From Pleomorphomonas sp. (GTDB lineage: Bacteria > Pseudomonadota > Alphaproteobacteria > Rhizobiales > Pleomorphomonadaceae), in the NCBI GenBank assembly GCA_029976075.1, contig JARKNW010000177.1:1-64000 (forward strand): a DNA stretch of 64,000 nt. The letters are read 5' to 3'. The notes beneath the pieces are model-generated. The model was given only the letters and a program-made list of their open reading frames with translations. It had not been told where the DNA came from and made no database searches. Positions 24,860 to 35,037 of this stretch are shown one piece after another; within the stretch, counting starts at the first letter, position 1, and the number at the start of each line of letters is the position of its first letter. The translations under genes and the position numbers were made by a program.

Positions 24860-26335
24860 TTGCCGGCTTTCGACGAGATGCACGGGTTCGGAGAGGGGGT
24901 TCGCCCCGCCTACAGAACCATCCAGGCCTGGCTCGACAGTTCCGACCCGGAAAACCTCAAACGCCTTCAGAAGGAAGCGGAGTTCCTGTTCCGGCGGATC
25001 GGCATTACCTTCGCGGTCTATGGCGACGCGGAAGCCGAGGAGCGTATCATTCCCTTTGATATCGTGCCCCGCGTCTTGACCGGCAGAGAGTGGACGACGC
25101 TTTCCAAAGGTCTGACGCAACGCGTCACGGCGCTCAACCGCTTTCTGGCTGACGTCTATAGCGCAGGTGAGATCATCCGAGCCGGTATCGTGCCGGCCGA
25201 TCTCGTCTATCAGAATCCGGCGTTCCGGCCGGAGATGGTGGGGCTCAAGCTGCCGCATGACGTCTACGTTCAGATCGCCGGCATCGACGTCATTCGTACC
25301 GATGACAAGGACTTCTACGTTCTGGAAGACAACGCTCGCACGCCTTCCGGCGTCTCCTACATGCTGGAGAACCGCGACGTTCAGATGCGCCTCTTTCCCG
25401 ATCTGTTCGCCGAGACGCGCATTCAGCCGGTCGAAAACTATCCCGACGAACTCCTGACCTCGTTGCGCTCGCTGGCGCCGACCTCGGCACCGGCCGAGCC
25501 TACCGTGGTGCTGATGACACCGGGACCGCTCAACTCTGCCTATTACGAGCACTCCTTCCTCGCCGACAAGCTCGGTGTGGAGCTGGTGGAAGGGCGCGAC
25601 CTCTTCGTGCTCGACGAGGTGGTCTACATGCGCACGACGCGAGGTCCGAAGCGCGTCGACGTCATCTATCGCCGCATCGACGACGACTTCCTCGATCCCA
25701 TGGTGTTCCGTCCGGATTCCGTGCTCGGTATCCCCGGCCTGATTTCGGCCTATCGTGCCGGCAACGTGACGCTCGCCAATGCGGTCGGCACCGGTGTTGC
25801 CGACGACAAGGCCATCTACACCTACATGCCGGAGATCGTGCGTTTCTATCTCGGCGAGGAGCCGATCCTGAAGAACGTGCCAACCTGGCGCTGCCGCGAG
25901 CCCGACAGCCTGCGCTACGTGCTCGATCATCTGCCGGAGCTTGTGGTCAAGGAAGTGCAGGGATCGGGTGGCTATGGCATGCTGGTCGGTCCGAAGTCGA
26001 CCAAGGAGCAGATCGAGGCGTTCCGCGCCAAGCTCATGGCCGATCCGGATGGGTTCATCGCTCAGCCGACGCTGGCGCTCTCCACCTCGCCGACCTTCGC
26101 CGGCGAAGGCATCGCGCCTCGACATATCGACCTGCGCCCCTTCGTGCTGACCGGTGCCGACAAGGTTCGCATCGTGCCCGGAGGGCTCACGCGCGTGGCG
26201 CTCAAGGAGGGATCGCTGGTGGTCAACTCCAGCCAGGGCGGCGGAACCAAGGACACGTGGATCATCGAGGATCCGGCGGACGGTGCGCCGTCGCCGGCCG
26301 GACAAATCCAGTCGCAATCGCAGGCGGAGGGCTGA
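24860..26335 (+). CDS. Circularly permuted type-2 ATP-grasp protein
   Basis: A 491-aa member of the COG2308 family, a circularly permuted ATP-grasp fold predicted to ligate amino acids or peptides with ATP. Segments GITFAVYGD, FYVLEDNARTPSGVSYMLENR, VVLMTPGPLNSAYYEH, VVKEVQGSGGYGMLVGP and SSQGGGTKDTW are typical. The start is TTG 24860, chosen because GGAGG lies seven bases upstream and the reading MPAFDEM matches homologues. It is followed within 5 bases by the alpha-E gene and then by a transglutaminase-like gene. This conserved trio is predicted to make or modify a peptide, but its product is unknown. Confidence 0.92.
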   Translation: MPAFDEMHGFGEGVRPAYRTIQAWLDSSDPENLKRLQKEAEFLFRRIGITFAVYGDAEAEERIIPFDIVPRVLTGREWTTLSKGLTQRVTALNRFLADVYSAGEIIRAGIVPADLVYQNPAFRPEMVGLKLPHDVYVQIAGIDVIRTDDKDFYVLEDNARTPSGVSYMLENRDVQMRLFPDLFAETRIQPVENYPDELLTSLRSLAPTSAPAEPTVVLMTPGPLNSAYYEHSFLADKLGVELVEGRDLFVLDEVVYMRTTRGPKRVDVIYRRIDDDFLDPMVFRPDSVLGIPGLISAYRAGNVTLANAVGTGVADDKAIYTYMPEIVRFYLGEEPILKNVPTWRCREPDSLRYVLDHLPELVVKEVQGSGGYGMLVGPKSTKEQIEAFRAKLMADPDGFIAQPTLALSTSPTFAGEGIAPRHIDLRPFVLTGADKVRIVPGGLTRVALKEGSLVVNSSQGGGTKDTWIIEDPADGAPSPAGQIQSQSQAEG

Positions 26336-26339
26336 GACC

Positions 26340-27281
26340 ATGCTGAGCCGGCACGCCGACAGTCTTTACTGGCTCGCCCGCTACGTGGAGCGCGCCGAGA
26401 ACACCGCCCGGTTGCTCGAGGCTGCGACCCGTCTATCCGCCACGCCTATTACGGCCGAGGGCGGTCGCAACGAATGGGAGATGGCCGTCGACGGCACGGG
26501 GACGCTCGACCTCTTCCATCAGCAGCACGCCGAGGCGACGCAGCGCACCGTCGTTGATCATCTTGCTTTCTCGCATGGCAATCCATCGTCCATCCGCAAC
26601 TGCCTCGATGTCGCCCGAGCCAACGCCCGTTCGGTGCGGACGGCGCTCACCATGGACATGTGGGAGACCATCAACTCCGGCTGGATGGAGACGCGCGGCG
26701 TCAACAGTCCCAACCTGACGCGTCAGGAGCTGTCGGACTTCCTGTCGCGGGTGAAGGAGCTGTCGCTGCGTTTCGACGGATCGGCCTACCGGACGATGCT
26801 GAGGAACGACGCCTATTATTTCCTGCGCCTTGGCACGTTCATCGAGCGCGCCGATTTCACGGCCCGCGTGCTGGCATTGAAGGCTGACGTGCTCGATCCG
26901 AACCGGCCGTCGATCGGTGGCAGCTCCGACTATTTTCAGTGGTCCTGGATCCTGCGTTCGGTGTCGGCGCTCACCTCCTACCACTGGGTTTACCGCGACA
27001 ACCTCAAGCCCAATCTCGTCGCCGAGTTCCTGATCCTCAAGGCCGAGATGCCGCGGTCGCTCGTCTCCTGCTATGAGAATGTAACGCTCAACCTCGACAG
27101 TCTGTCGCGCGATTACGGCCGGCAGGGCGCCAGCCAACGCAAGGCGCGCATGCTGCTCAGCCAGTTGCAGGACACGACGTTGCCGGGGCTGTTTGCCATC
27201 GGTCTCAAGGAGTTCCTCGAGCGTTTCATTCTCGACAACGCCAACCTCGGCAACACCATTGCCGAGCAGTATCTGGGGTAA
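26340..27281 (+). CDS. Alpha-E domain protein
   Basis: A 313-aa mostly helical protein of the COG2307 alpha-E family. The opening MLSRHADSLYWLARYVERAENTAR is the family hallmark, and GTFIERADFTARVL repeats the pattern internally. The alpha-E family is always found next to circularly permuted ATP-grasp and transglutaminase-like genes, and its role in the system is unknown. GGAGGG precedes ATG 26340. It lies 4 bases after the ATP-grasp gene and 3 bases before the transglutaminase-like gene. Confidence 0.93.
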   Translation: MLSRHADSLYWLARYVERAENTARLLEAATRLSATPITAEGGRNEWEMAVDGTGTLDLFHQQHAEATQRTVVDHLAFSHGNPSSIRNCLDVARANARSVRTALTMDMWETINSGWMETRGVNSPNLTRQELSDFLSRVKELSLRFDGSAYRTMLRNDAYYFLRLGTFIERADFTARVLALKADVLDPNRPSIGGSSDYFQWSWILRSVSALTSYHWVYRDNLKPNLVAEFLILKAEMPRSLVSCYENVTLNLDSLSRDYGRQGASQRKARMLLSQLQDTTLPGLFAIGLKEFLERFILDNANLGNTIAEQYLG

Positions 27282-27284
27282 GCC

Positions 27285-28112
27285 GTGCGTCTGCGCATTC
27301 GTCACGACATCGTCGCCCACTACGACGACCCGGTCATGCTGGCCAGCCGGTCGCTCCACCTCTGCCCACGCACGTTCGACGGCCAATATGTGCGCGGCTG
27401 GCATCTCGACATCACCGGCGATTGTCGCCAGGCGCGCTCGTCGGATGCGTTTGGCAACATCGTCTATGACTGTGCCGTCGAAGGGCCACTTGCCGAGGTC
27501 GCCATAGCCGCCGAAGGCGAAGTGGAGGTCGACGACACCACCGGCATTTTGCAGGGGGCGCCGCTCGATCGCATTCCGCCGGCCGTTTTCCTGCGCGAGA
27601 CGCGTGTCACGGCGCGAACCCCAACCGTTCTGTCATTCGCCGATAAGGCGAGGGGGCTTTCCGACGGAACGCCGCTCGATCTCTGCCACAAGCTGATGCA
27701 TCTCATCCATGACGAAGTGGAGGCCGTTGCCGCCGATCCGTCCGAGCTGTGCGGCGTGTGCGAGGTTCCTGCCGAAGACGTGCTGGCCGAGGCGCGCGGC
27801 ACGCCGACGGATATCGCCCACCTGTTCATCGCCATGGCGCGCGGCCTGTCGCTGCCGGCTCGCTTCGTGTCCGGCTATCTCTGGCAGGAGGAGGCGACGG
27901 CTACCGGGGCGCTTGCCGCCTGGGCGGAAGCGTTGATCCCCGGTCTCGGCTGGGTGGGCTTCGACGCCGGAAACGACACCTGTCCGACCGATGCCTATGT
28001 GCGTGTCGCCTCGGCGCTTGATCAGTCGGGAGCAGCCTGGGTGCGCGCCGCCGATCGCGGTGGTATCCCCGCGCACGTGACGGTGACTGCCGCCGCCGAT
28101 CGGCTTGGCTGA
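27285..28112 (+). CDS. Transglutaminase-like protein, catalytic residues lost
   Basis: A 275-aa protein of the COG1305 type that accompanies the ATP-grasp/alpha-E pair. The N-terminal bacterial transglutaminase domain (RIRHDIVAHYDDPVMLASRSLHL) and the core are recognisable. The catalytic motif normally reading RGVCQDFAH is RGTPTDIAH here, so Pro174 replaces the nucleophilic Cys. The SHAWV motif reads LAAWA, so Ala211 replaces the His. Only the third residue (D227 in GWVGFDAGN) remains. Fold motifs around it (LPARFVSGYLW, PGLGWVGFD) are intact, and there is no frameshift, so it is a pseudoenzyme rather than a decayed gene. The start is GTG 27285. Many genomes carry a second, active paralogue, which is not in this window. 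Confidence 0.88.
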   Translation: MRLRIRHDIVAHYDDPVMLASRSLHLCPRTFDGQYVRGWHLDITGDCRQARSSDAFGNIVYDCAVEGPLAEVAIAAEGEVEVDDTTGILQGAPLDRIPPAVFLRETRVTARTPTVLSFADKARGLSDGTPLDLCHKLMHLIHDEVEAVAADPSELCGVCEVPAEDVLAEARGTPTDIAHLFIAMARGLSLPARFVSGYLWQEEATATGALAAWAEALIPGLGWVGFDAGNDTCPTDAYVRVASALDQSGAAWVRAADRGGIPAHVTVTAAADRLG

Positions 28113-28135
28113 CAGTTTGGTTCCATGGAAATGCC

Positions 28136-28166
28136 AAGGCCGGGCGTCCCTGCGGATCCCGGCCTT
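28136..28166. terminator. Hairpin between convergent genes
   Basis: AAGGCCGGG (28136-28144) pairs with CCCGGCCTT (28158-28166) around a 13-base loop, between the convergent transglutaminase-like and ATPase genes. Modest T content follows on both strands, so a bidirectional terminator is plausible. Confidence 0.45.
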
Positions 28167-28192
28167 GTTGCTTGCGGCGACGGACGAAGTCG

Positions 28193-29275
<1,083 letters not shown>

Positions 29276-29307
29276 GATGTGCTTTCCGCTTCGATCGATT
29301 GCGCCGT

Positions 29308-31554
29308 TCAGCCGGCCTTGAGGGTGAGGGTGGTCTCGCCAAGGCGATGGCTGGCAACCTTGACGGTGACCGCGCCGGCACCGCCGGTGGTCTCGAGCCA
29401 GAAGCCGATGGCGCCGCCCTTCAGGACCACTTCCGAGGGGCCAAGCAGTTTCGCCGGTCCGCTCACCGCGACATGCACTGCCTCGTCAAGGAACGGCAGC
29501 AAGTTGCCGAGCTGGTCGAGGGCGCGAACGATGACGCGAACCGAGTCCTTGGGCTCCGCCGACAGGTCCGTCCAGTCGGGCTTGACCTCCAGCGTGGTCG
29601 GTACCGGATCGCAAGCGAACTTGACGGTCTTCACCGGCTTGCCGTCGAGGTAGCCGGTGACGGTTGCCTCTTCCCACTTCATGCCCCAGAGGCCGAGTTC
29701 CTCCGCCGAGAAGGCGCGCTGGTCGATGACGACCGGCGCATGCGGCAGGTGCGGATAGGTTTCCCGATCGGGCTTCACGCGCTTGACGATGTCGGCGCCG
29801 TAGCTGAGTTCGACCTCGTCGCAGTTGGTCAGAACGATCAGCGGCAGGATGCCACCGATGTTGCGCTCGCCGCGTGCATAATAGGTGACCGGCTTCAGGA
29901 CGATCTCCTCTTGGGGATCGCACTGGCTGGTGTAGACCCAGGCGGCGAACTTCGGTTCGCGCCAGGCATCCATCACGCCGTGATGGCAGATGCGATCGCC
30001 GGAGCCAAAGTCCTTGTGGGTGTTGTAATCGAACATGCACCAGCCCGTGGAGCCGGCGATGTTCGGATCGCCGTAGACGGCATTGAGGATCGACAGGTAG
30101 CGGGAAACATGCTCGGCCTGCCGCTGCTCCTGGTCATAGCGCTTGGTCGGGTACATGTGGCCGTTGAACTCGGTCACCATGTAGGGCACGGGCTTCTTGA
30201 GGCCGGTGGTCTCCCAGATCGGGCGGAGCGCGGTGCGCGGCCGGTTGACGCCCGGCAGTTCCTCGTTGCCCTGGATGAAGTCATTCATCGTGTAGACGTC
30301 TTCCAGGAACTCGCTGTCGGTGATGTAGCGAACGCCGCCGGTCTGGCGCGTCGGATCGAGCTCATGGGCGAGCTTGTTGGTCGCCGCGTAGAAGTCGTGG
30401 AAGTCCTGCGACTCGTTGATGCGCACGCCCCAGATGATGATCGACGGATGGTTCCAGTCGCGCTCCACCATGGCCCGGACGTTGTCGATGGCCAGTTGAC
30501 GCCAGCTTTCGTCGCCGACATGCTGCCAGCCGGGGATCTCCTCGAAGACCAGGAGGCCGAGGCGGTCGCAGGCATCGAGGAACCATGGCGACTGCGGATA
30601 GTGCGAGGTCCGGACGACGTTGACCTTGAGTTCGTTCTTCAGGATCTCGGCGTCGCGCTCCTGCGCCCGACGCCCCATGGCATAGCCGACGTAGGGGAAG
30701 GCCTGGTGGCGGTTGAGACCACGCAGCTTCAGTGGCTTGCCGTTGAGGCGGAAGCCCTCGGGCGTGAACTCGACGCTCCGGAAGCCGAAGTTGACCGAGA
30801 TGGCATCATCGCCGCTCTCGTGGACCAGTTCGACCACCGCTTCATAGAGGGAAGGGTTGTCGATGTCCCAGAGATCGATGCCATCGAGGTTCCTGATTTC
30901 CAGCGTGGCGCTGTCGCTCGCATAGGACGCATCGGCGCTGCCGACTGTCTTGCCGGCGGCGTCCTTCAGCTTCACGGAGACGCGGCCGGCGAGCTTCAGC
31001 CCGCGCGGGTTGGCGATGTCGACGCGCACCTTCGCCGTCTTCTTGGCGGCGAGGACGTCGGGCGTTTCGATCTTGACGTTGCCGATATGGACCGGCGCCG
31101 TGACCCGCAGCCAGACGTCGCGGTAGATGCCCGCGTAGGTGAGATAGTCGATCTGGCCACCGAACGGCGGAATGGCCGGGTTCTCGGAGCCATCGATCTT
31201 GACGGTTACGAGGTTGTCACCTTCGACGAGGCGATCGGTCAATCTGGCTGTGAATGGCGTATAACCGTCCGGGTGCGCCACCACCTGTTCGCCGTTGACG
31301 TAGACGACGCTGTCGGCCATGGCGCCGTCGAACACCAGTGCCACTTCGCGGCCGGCAAACTCCGGGCGCCAGGCAATCACCTTCTGATAGGTGAAGGGGC
31401 GCTGATAGCAGGTCTCGTCGAAGTAATTGTAGGGCAGGTCGACCGCGTTGTGCGGCAGGTTGACGGCTTCGCCCTTTCGGAAGGCAGCGGCGAGGTCGGC
31501 TGAGAAGCCCTCGTGGAACGTCCAGCCGATGTTGCAGTTGATGGTCTTGCGCAT
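29308..31554 (-). CDS. Glycoside hydrolase family 2 enzyme (beta-galactosidase/glucuronidase-like)
   Basis: A 748-aa cytoplasmic GH2 enzyme without a signal peptide. The sugar-binding jelly roll comes first (about 10-155), then an Ig-like domain (155-265), then the TIM barrel (265-560) with RGLNRHQAFPYVG, WGVRINES and MVTEFNGH. E381 (acid/base, after N380) and E462 (nucleophile) fit the family. A further beta domain ends the protein. It is probably a beta-galactosidase or beta-glucuronidase; the residues seen do not decide between them. It starts 10 bases after the permease stop, inside an import operon, so it should hydrolyse the imported glycoside. Confidence 0.9.
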   Translation of the reverse strand: MRKTINCNIGWTFHEGFSADLAAAFRKGEAVNLPHNAVDLPYNYFDETCYQRPFTYQKVIAWRPEFAGREVALVFDGAMADSVVYVNGEQVVAHPDGYTPFTARLTDRLVEGDNLVTVKIDGSENPAIPPFGGQIDYLTYAGIYRDVWLRVTAPVHIGNVKIETPDVLAAKKTAKVRVDIANPRGLKLAGRVSVKLKDAAGKTVGSADASYASDSATLEIRNLDGIDLWDIDNPSLYEAVVELVHESGDDAISVNFGFRSVEFTPEGFRLNGKPLKLRGLNRHQAFPYVGYAMGRRAQERDAEILKNELKVNVVRTSHYPQSPWFLDACDRLGLLVFEEIPGWQHVGDESWRQLAIDNVRAMVERDWNHPSIIIWGVRINESQDFHDFYAATNKLAHELDPTRQTGGVRYITDSEFLEDVYTMNDFIQGNEELPGVNRPRTALRPIWETTGLKKPVPYMVTEFNGHMYPTKRYDQEQRQAEHVSRYLSILNAVYGDPNIAGSTGWCMFDYNTHKDFGSGDRICHHGVMDAWREPKFAAWVYTSQCDPQEEIVLKPVTYYARGERNIGGILPLIVLTNCDEVELSYGADIVKRVKPDRETYPHLPHAPVVIDQRAFSAEELGLWGMKWEEATVTGYLDGKPVKTVKFACDPVPTTLEVKPDWTDLSAEPKDSVRVIVRALDQLGNLLPFLDEAVHVAVSGPAKLLGPSEVVLKGGAIGFWLETTGGAGAVTVKVASHRLGETTLTLKAG

Positions 31555-31564
31555 TTTGAACCTG

Positions 31565-32389
31565 TTACTTGACCGAGCCGAGCATGCCTTCGACGAACTG
31601 GCGCTGCATGGCGAAGAAGACGAAGAGGGTGGGAATGGTGGCGAGGACCGTGCCGATCATCACTGCGCCGTAGTCGGGGTAGTAGGCCGAGCCGAGCGAG
31701 GAAATGACCAGCGTGATGGTCTTGGTCTCGTTGGACTGCAACACGATCAGCGGCCAGAGATAGTTGTTCCAGGCCGTCATGAAGACGATGATGAAGGCAG
31801 CGGCGTAGGTCGAGCGCATCACCGGCATGTAGATCAGGAAGAAGATCTGCCATTCCTTCAGGCCGTCGACACGGGCGGCGTCGCGCAGTTCATGCGGGAA
31901 CGCCTTGGTCGACTGACGAAAGTAGAAGACGATGAAGGCGGAAGCGACGGTCGGCAGGACCACCGCAATATGCGTGTTGATGAGGCCGAACTTGCCCATC
32001 AGCATGAACAGCGGGATCATCAGCGCCGCGAAGGGGATCATCAGCGTCAGCAGCATCAGATTGTAGAGCTTCTCGCGGAGGCGAGAGGCGAAGATCTCGA
32101 AGCCGTAGCCGGCCAGCGAGGAGATGATCAGCGTCAACACCGTGGCGATGATGGTGATCTTGGCAGAGTTCCAGAAGATCAGCGGGGCATTCACCTGCGT
32201 GAAGAAGGTCGCGGCGTTGGCGCCGAGGGCTTCGCCGAAGCTCATCCTGCCCTTGATGATGTCGGACGTCGTATTGGTGGCGCCGATGACCATCCACAGG
32301 AAGGGAAAGACCGACAGGAAGGCCATCAACCCGAGGAAGATGTAGACGACGGCGGACGAGAGCCGCTGCTTGAAGCCGTAGCTGGTCAT
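31565..32389 (-). CDS. Carbohydrate ABC transporter permease (MalG/LacG type)
   Basis: A 274-aa inner-membrane permease with six hydrophobic helices and the cytoplasmic EAA loop, HELRDAARVDGLKEWQIFF, which docks the ATPase. ATG 32389 overlaps the stop of the partner permease by 4 bases. It belongs to the second-permease (MalG-like) subfamily, as shown by the SYGFKQRLSS..FLSVFPFLWMV N-terminus. Confidence 0.92.
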   Translation of the reverse strand: MTSYGFKQRLSSAVVYIFLGLMAFLSVFPFLWMVIGATNTTSDIIKGRMSFGEALGANAATFFTQVNAPLIFWNSAKITIIATVLTLIISSLAGYGFEIFASRLREKLYNLMLLTLMIPFAALMIPLFMLMGKFGLINTHIAVVLPTVASAFIVFYFRQSTKAFPHELRDAARVDGLKEWQIFFLIYMPVMRSTYAAAFIIVFMTAWNNYLWPLIVLQSNETKTITLVISSLGSAYYPDYGAVMIGTVLATIPTLFVFFAMQRQFVEGMLGSVK

Positions 32390-33300
32390 GCCTTGCGCTC
32401 CCGGGCGGCATAGAACTGCAGGAAGGACAGGATCGCCACGAGGAAGACGATGACGTAGGACACGGTGGCGGCGTAGCCGAAGTTCGGCGCAAACCTGAAG
32501 GTCAGGTTGTAGATGTAGAGCGACAAGGTCAGTGCCGAGTTGCCTGGACCGGCGGCTGCGCCGGCGGATCCGCCACCGGTGATGGTCGATACCTCGTCGA
32601 AGAGCTGCAGCGTGCCGATGGTGGAGGTGACGGTGGTGAACAGGATCACCGGCTTCAGCATGGGCACCGTGAGGTGCAGGAAGCGGGCCCACGTGGGCAC
32701 GCCGTCGATGCGGGCAACCTCATAGACCGACCGGTCGATGTTCTGCATGGCCGCCAAATAGAAGATCATGTTGTAGCCGGTCCAGCGCCAGGTGATGGCG
32801 ATGATGATCATCGTTCGGCACCAGAAGGGATCGGTCATCCAGGGGATGCCGGTGTCGACGATGCCGAGATTTATCAGGACCGTGTTGACCAGGCCGTTGG
32901 CAACGAACATCGACTTGAACAGTACGGTATAGGCGACCAGCGAGGTGACGCAGGGCAGGAAGATCGCCGTGCGCAGCAGCCCGCGAAACTTGATGTCCGG
33001 ATTGTTCAGAAGCGCCGCGGTGATCAGCGCCAGCGTCAGCATGATCGGCACCTGCACCAGGAAGAAGATGAAGGTGTTGGTCAGGGCCGTGAAAAACAGG
33101 GGATCGTTGAACAGCCGGTTGATGTTCTTCATGCCGGCGAAGGAAAGGCGCATGCCCAGGCCGGACTGAAAGGACATCCACAGCGAGTGCAGGATCGGGA
33201 AAACCATGAAGGTGGCGATCAGCACCAGCGCGGGGCCGACGAACAGCCAACCGTTGACGTCGAAGCGCGGTCTCTGTCGCCGCGAGGAAATTGCTGACAT
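32386..33300 (-). CDS. Carbohydrate ABC transporter permease (MalF/LacF type)
   Basis: A 304-aa inner-membrane permease with six helices and the EAA loop YEVARIDGVPTWARFLHLTVP. The N-terminus (RFDVNGWLFVGPALVLIATFMVFP) is typical of the LacF/UgpA subfamily. It lies between the binding protein (235 bases upstream) and the second permease (overlapping), and forms the membrane heterodimer with the latter. Confidence 0.92.
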   Translation of the reverse strand: MSAISSRRQRPRFDVNGWLFVGPALVLIATFMVFPILHSLWMSFQSGLGMRLSFAGMKNINRLFNDPLFFTALTNTFIFFLVQVPIMLTLALITAALLNNPDIKFRGLLRTAIFLPCVTSLVAYTVLFKSMFVANGLVNTVLINLGIVDTGIPWMTDPFWCRTMIIIAITWRWTGYNMIFYLAAMQNIDRSVYEVARIDGVPTWARFLHLTVPMLKPVILFTTVTSTIGTLQLFDEVSTITGGGSAGAAAGPGNSALTLSLYIYNLTFRFAPNFGYAATVSYVIVFLVAILSFLQFYAARERKA

Positions 33301-33535
33301 GGGTCACCGTTCCGGCAGAGCGGGGCTCTCAGGCATCCTCCGTTGGCTGAAGGTCCGGCCGGGGAGGCGCCGACGTTTCATTGACGTGGCTTGTTATGGC
33401 GGCATCCAGCTTGCCCACGCGGACGCGGTGCGCGGGATGGCGCCAATCTTGAGCAATGCCGCGACGAGAAAGATGACGCCGCGGCATCGCGTTGGTGCAA
33501 GGGGGGACGGGCAACCTCCACCCGCCATCGTCTTG

Positions 33536-34789
33536 TTACTGGACGAGGGTCTGGGCCTGGGCGTCGATCGCCTTGATCACGTCGTCAACCGAGCCGCCCT
33601 TGGCGAGTTCGGGCTGATGCCCGGCAACCACGGAGTCGACCTCGTTCGTGAAGGTGCCGTAGTTGACCGACGGTACCTTGGACAGCCAGTCGGAGAACGT
33701 CTGCCAGATCGGCTCGCCGCCGAAGAAGGCGTCTGTCGACTTGTAGGCTTCACCCTCGCGCGCGGCGAGCAGCGAACCGACGGCGCCACGGTCAACCAGG
33801 ATCTTCTGATAGAAGTTGATGTCCTTGGCGTAGATCTCATTCAGGAAATCGGCTGCCTCGTCCTTGGCTGCGGACGACGAAAGCACATACCAGCTCGAGC
33901 CGCCTAGGTTCGAATAGTGGGTCGCGCCATCGATGGTCAGCTTGGGAATGGGAGCGACGCCCCAGTTGCCCGACTGCTCCGGCTGCGACTTGACCGTACC
34001 GGTGATCCAGACGCCGGTGATGACGGAGGCGACTTCGCCGCCGGTGAAGGCGCCAACCCAATCGGCCCAACCTGCAGCCGGACGGAAGATCTTGGTGGTC
34101 TGGATTTTCTGGATGACCTCAAGGGCGGCCTTCAGTGCGGCATTGCCCTCGATGGAGAGCTTGCCGTCCTTGTCGAAGTACCAGCCACCGGCCGACTGCA
34201 TGATGATGCGGGTGAGGCCGGCATCGTTGGGGTCGAAGGCGATCATCTTCTTGCCGGTCTTCTCTTCGACGGCCTTGGCAATCTCGATGAACTTGTCCCA
34301 GGTGATGTCCTGGAGGTCGGCGGGCTTGAAGCCAGCCTTCGACAGAAGGTCCTTGCGATAATAGAAGCCGGTCACGCCCGAGTCGAAGGGCATGGAGTAG
34401 ACCTTGTCGTCGAGGGTGGCGAGGGCGACCTTGTAGGGCGCGAAGCCCTTGTAATCGACCTTGCCGCTGAGTGGAGTGAAGGCGTCGGGGAACGACTGCA
34501 GGTATTTCTGCGCGCCGTAATCCTCGATGAGGACGATGTCGGGCATGCCGTCGGCGACGCCGGAGGCGAGGCCGGTCTGCAGCTTCTGCTCAAGGTCAAC
34601 CTTGGCGAAGTCGACAACGTTGAGTTTGAAATCCGGATGAGTCTTGGCGTAGATCTCGCCGGCTTGCTTCATGATCGCGACGTTGAAATTCGGGTCCCAG
34701 CACCAGACGGTGATCTGGGCGGCCTGGGCAGCCGTCATGGCGAACAGGCTGGCGCCCGCAAAGGCGAGCGCGGCGATTTTGCGGTTCAT
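33536..34789 (-). CDS. Periplasmic sugar-binding protein of the ABC importer
   Basis: A 417-aa cluster-B extracellular solute-binding protein. The signal peptide runs MNRKIAALAFAGASLFAMTA with cleavage near AQA, then QITVWCWDPNFNVAIM. GVTGFYYRKDLLSKAGF, and ITGVWITGTVKSQPEQSG with PIPKLTIDGATHYSNLGG, are family-typical hinge and binding regions. GGAGGA seven bases before ATG 34789 settles the start. It is the first gene of the operon, downstream of two palindromic operator candidates at 34879-34939. The 235-base gap after it often holds a stem that keeps binding-protein mRNA abundant. Confidence 0.9.
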   Translation of the reverse strand: MNRKIAALAFAGASLFAMTAAQAAQITVWCWDPNFNVAIMKQAGEIYAKTHPDFKLNVVDFAKVDLEQKLQTGLASGVADGMPDIVLIEDYGAQKYLQSFPDAFTPLSGKVDYKGFAPYKVALATLDDKVYSMPFDSGVTGFYYRKDLLSKAGFKPADLQDITWDKFIEIAKAVEEKTGKKMIAFDPNDAGLTRIIMQSAGGWYFDKDGKLSIEGNAALKAALEVIQKIQTTKIFRPAAGWADWVGAFTGGEVASVITGVWITGTVKSQPEQSGNWGVAPIPKLTIDGATHYSNLGGSSWYVLSSSAAKDEAADFLNEIYAKDINFYQKILVDRGAVGSLLAAREGEAYKSTDAFFGGEPIWQTFSDWLSKVPSVNYGTFTNEVDSVVAGHQPELAKGGSVDDVIKAIDAQAQTLVQ

Positions 34790-34878
34790 GCAGTTTTCCT
34801 CCACTCACGTGTCCGAGGCGTCCTCAGCCTCTCAAAGGGCACTATCCGATACTCACCTGCCCGGCGCAATATATTATT

Positions 34879-34893
34879 TAGTAAATTTTACCA
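34879..34893. promoter_or_regulatory. Candidate LacI-family operator upstream of the sugar operon
   Basis: TAGTAAATTTTACCA is an imperfect inverted repeat (TAGTAAA-T-TTTACCA), about 90 bases upstream of the binding-protein start, in a very AT-rich spot. It resembles the palindrome in front of the lacI-type gene (36151-36166), which suggests the same regulator binds both. Confidence 0.5.
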
Positions 34894-34922
34894 GTTTTTG
34901 TTGTCTGCGTTTTCGGGCTTGG

Positions 34923-34939
34923 AGGTAAATAGTTTACCT
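34923..34939. promoter_or_regulatory. Second candidate operator (perfect inverted repeat)
   Basis: AGGTAAATAGTTTACCT has perfect 7-base arms around a 3-base centre. It is 30 bases from the first site, i.e. about three helical turns, and could allow cooperative binding by a tetrameric LacI-type repressor. Confidence 0.5.
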
Positions 34940-35037
34940 GTCCGGCAAGCGGAAGCCAATCGCGCCGCGATGACCAATTAGGATATGTGCTGACGTCGCG
35001 TGAGCTGCGTATCGGCCTGAAATAACCGGGGGTTGCC

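Noticed and set aside
24638-26341. Open frame of 567 codons antisense to the ATP-grasp gene
   Set aside because: Composition artefact. The plus strand encodes a clear COG2308 protein.
29299-31503. Open frame of 734 codons antisense to the GH2 gene
   Set aside because: High-GC mirror frame of a clear GH2 enzyme. It has no domain, and the GH2 frame explains codon use and conservation.
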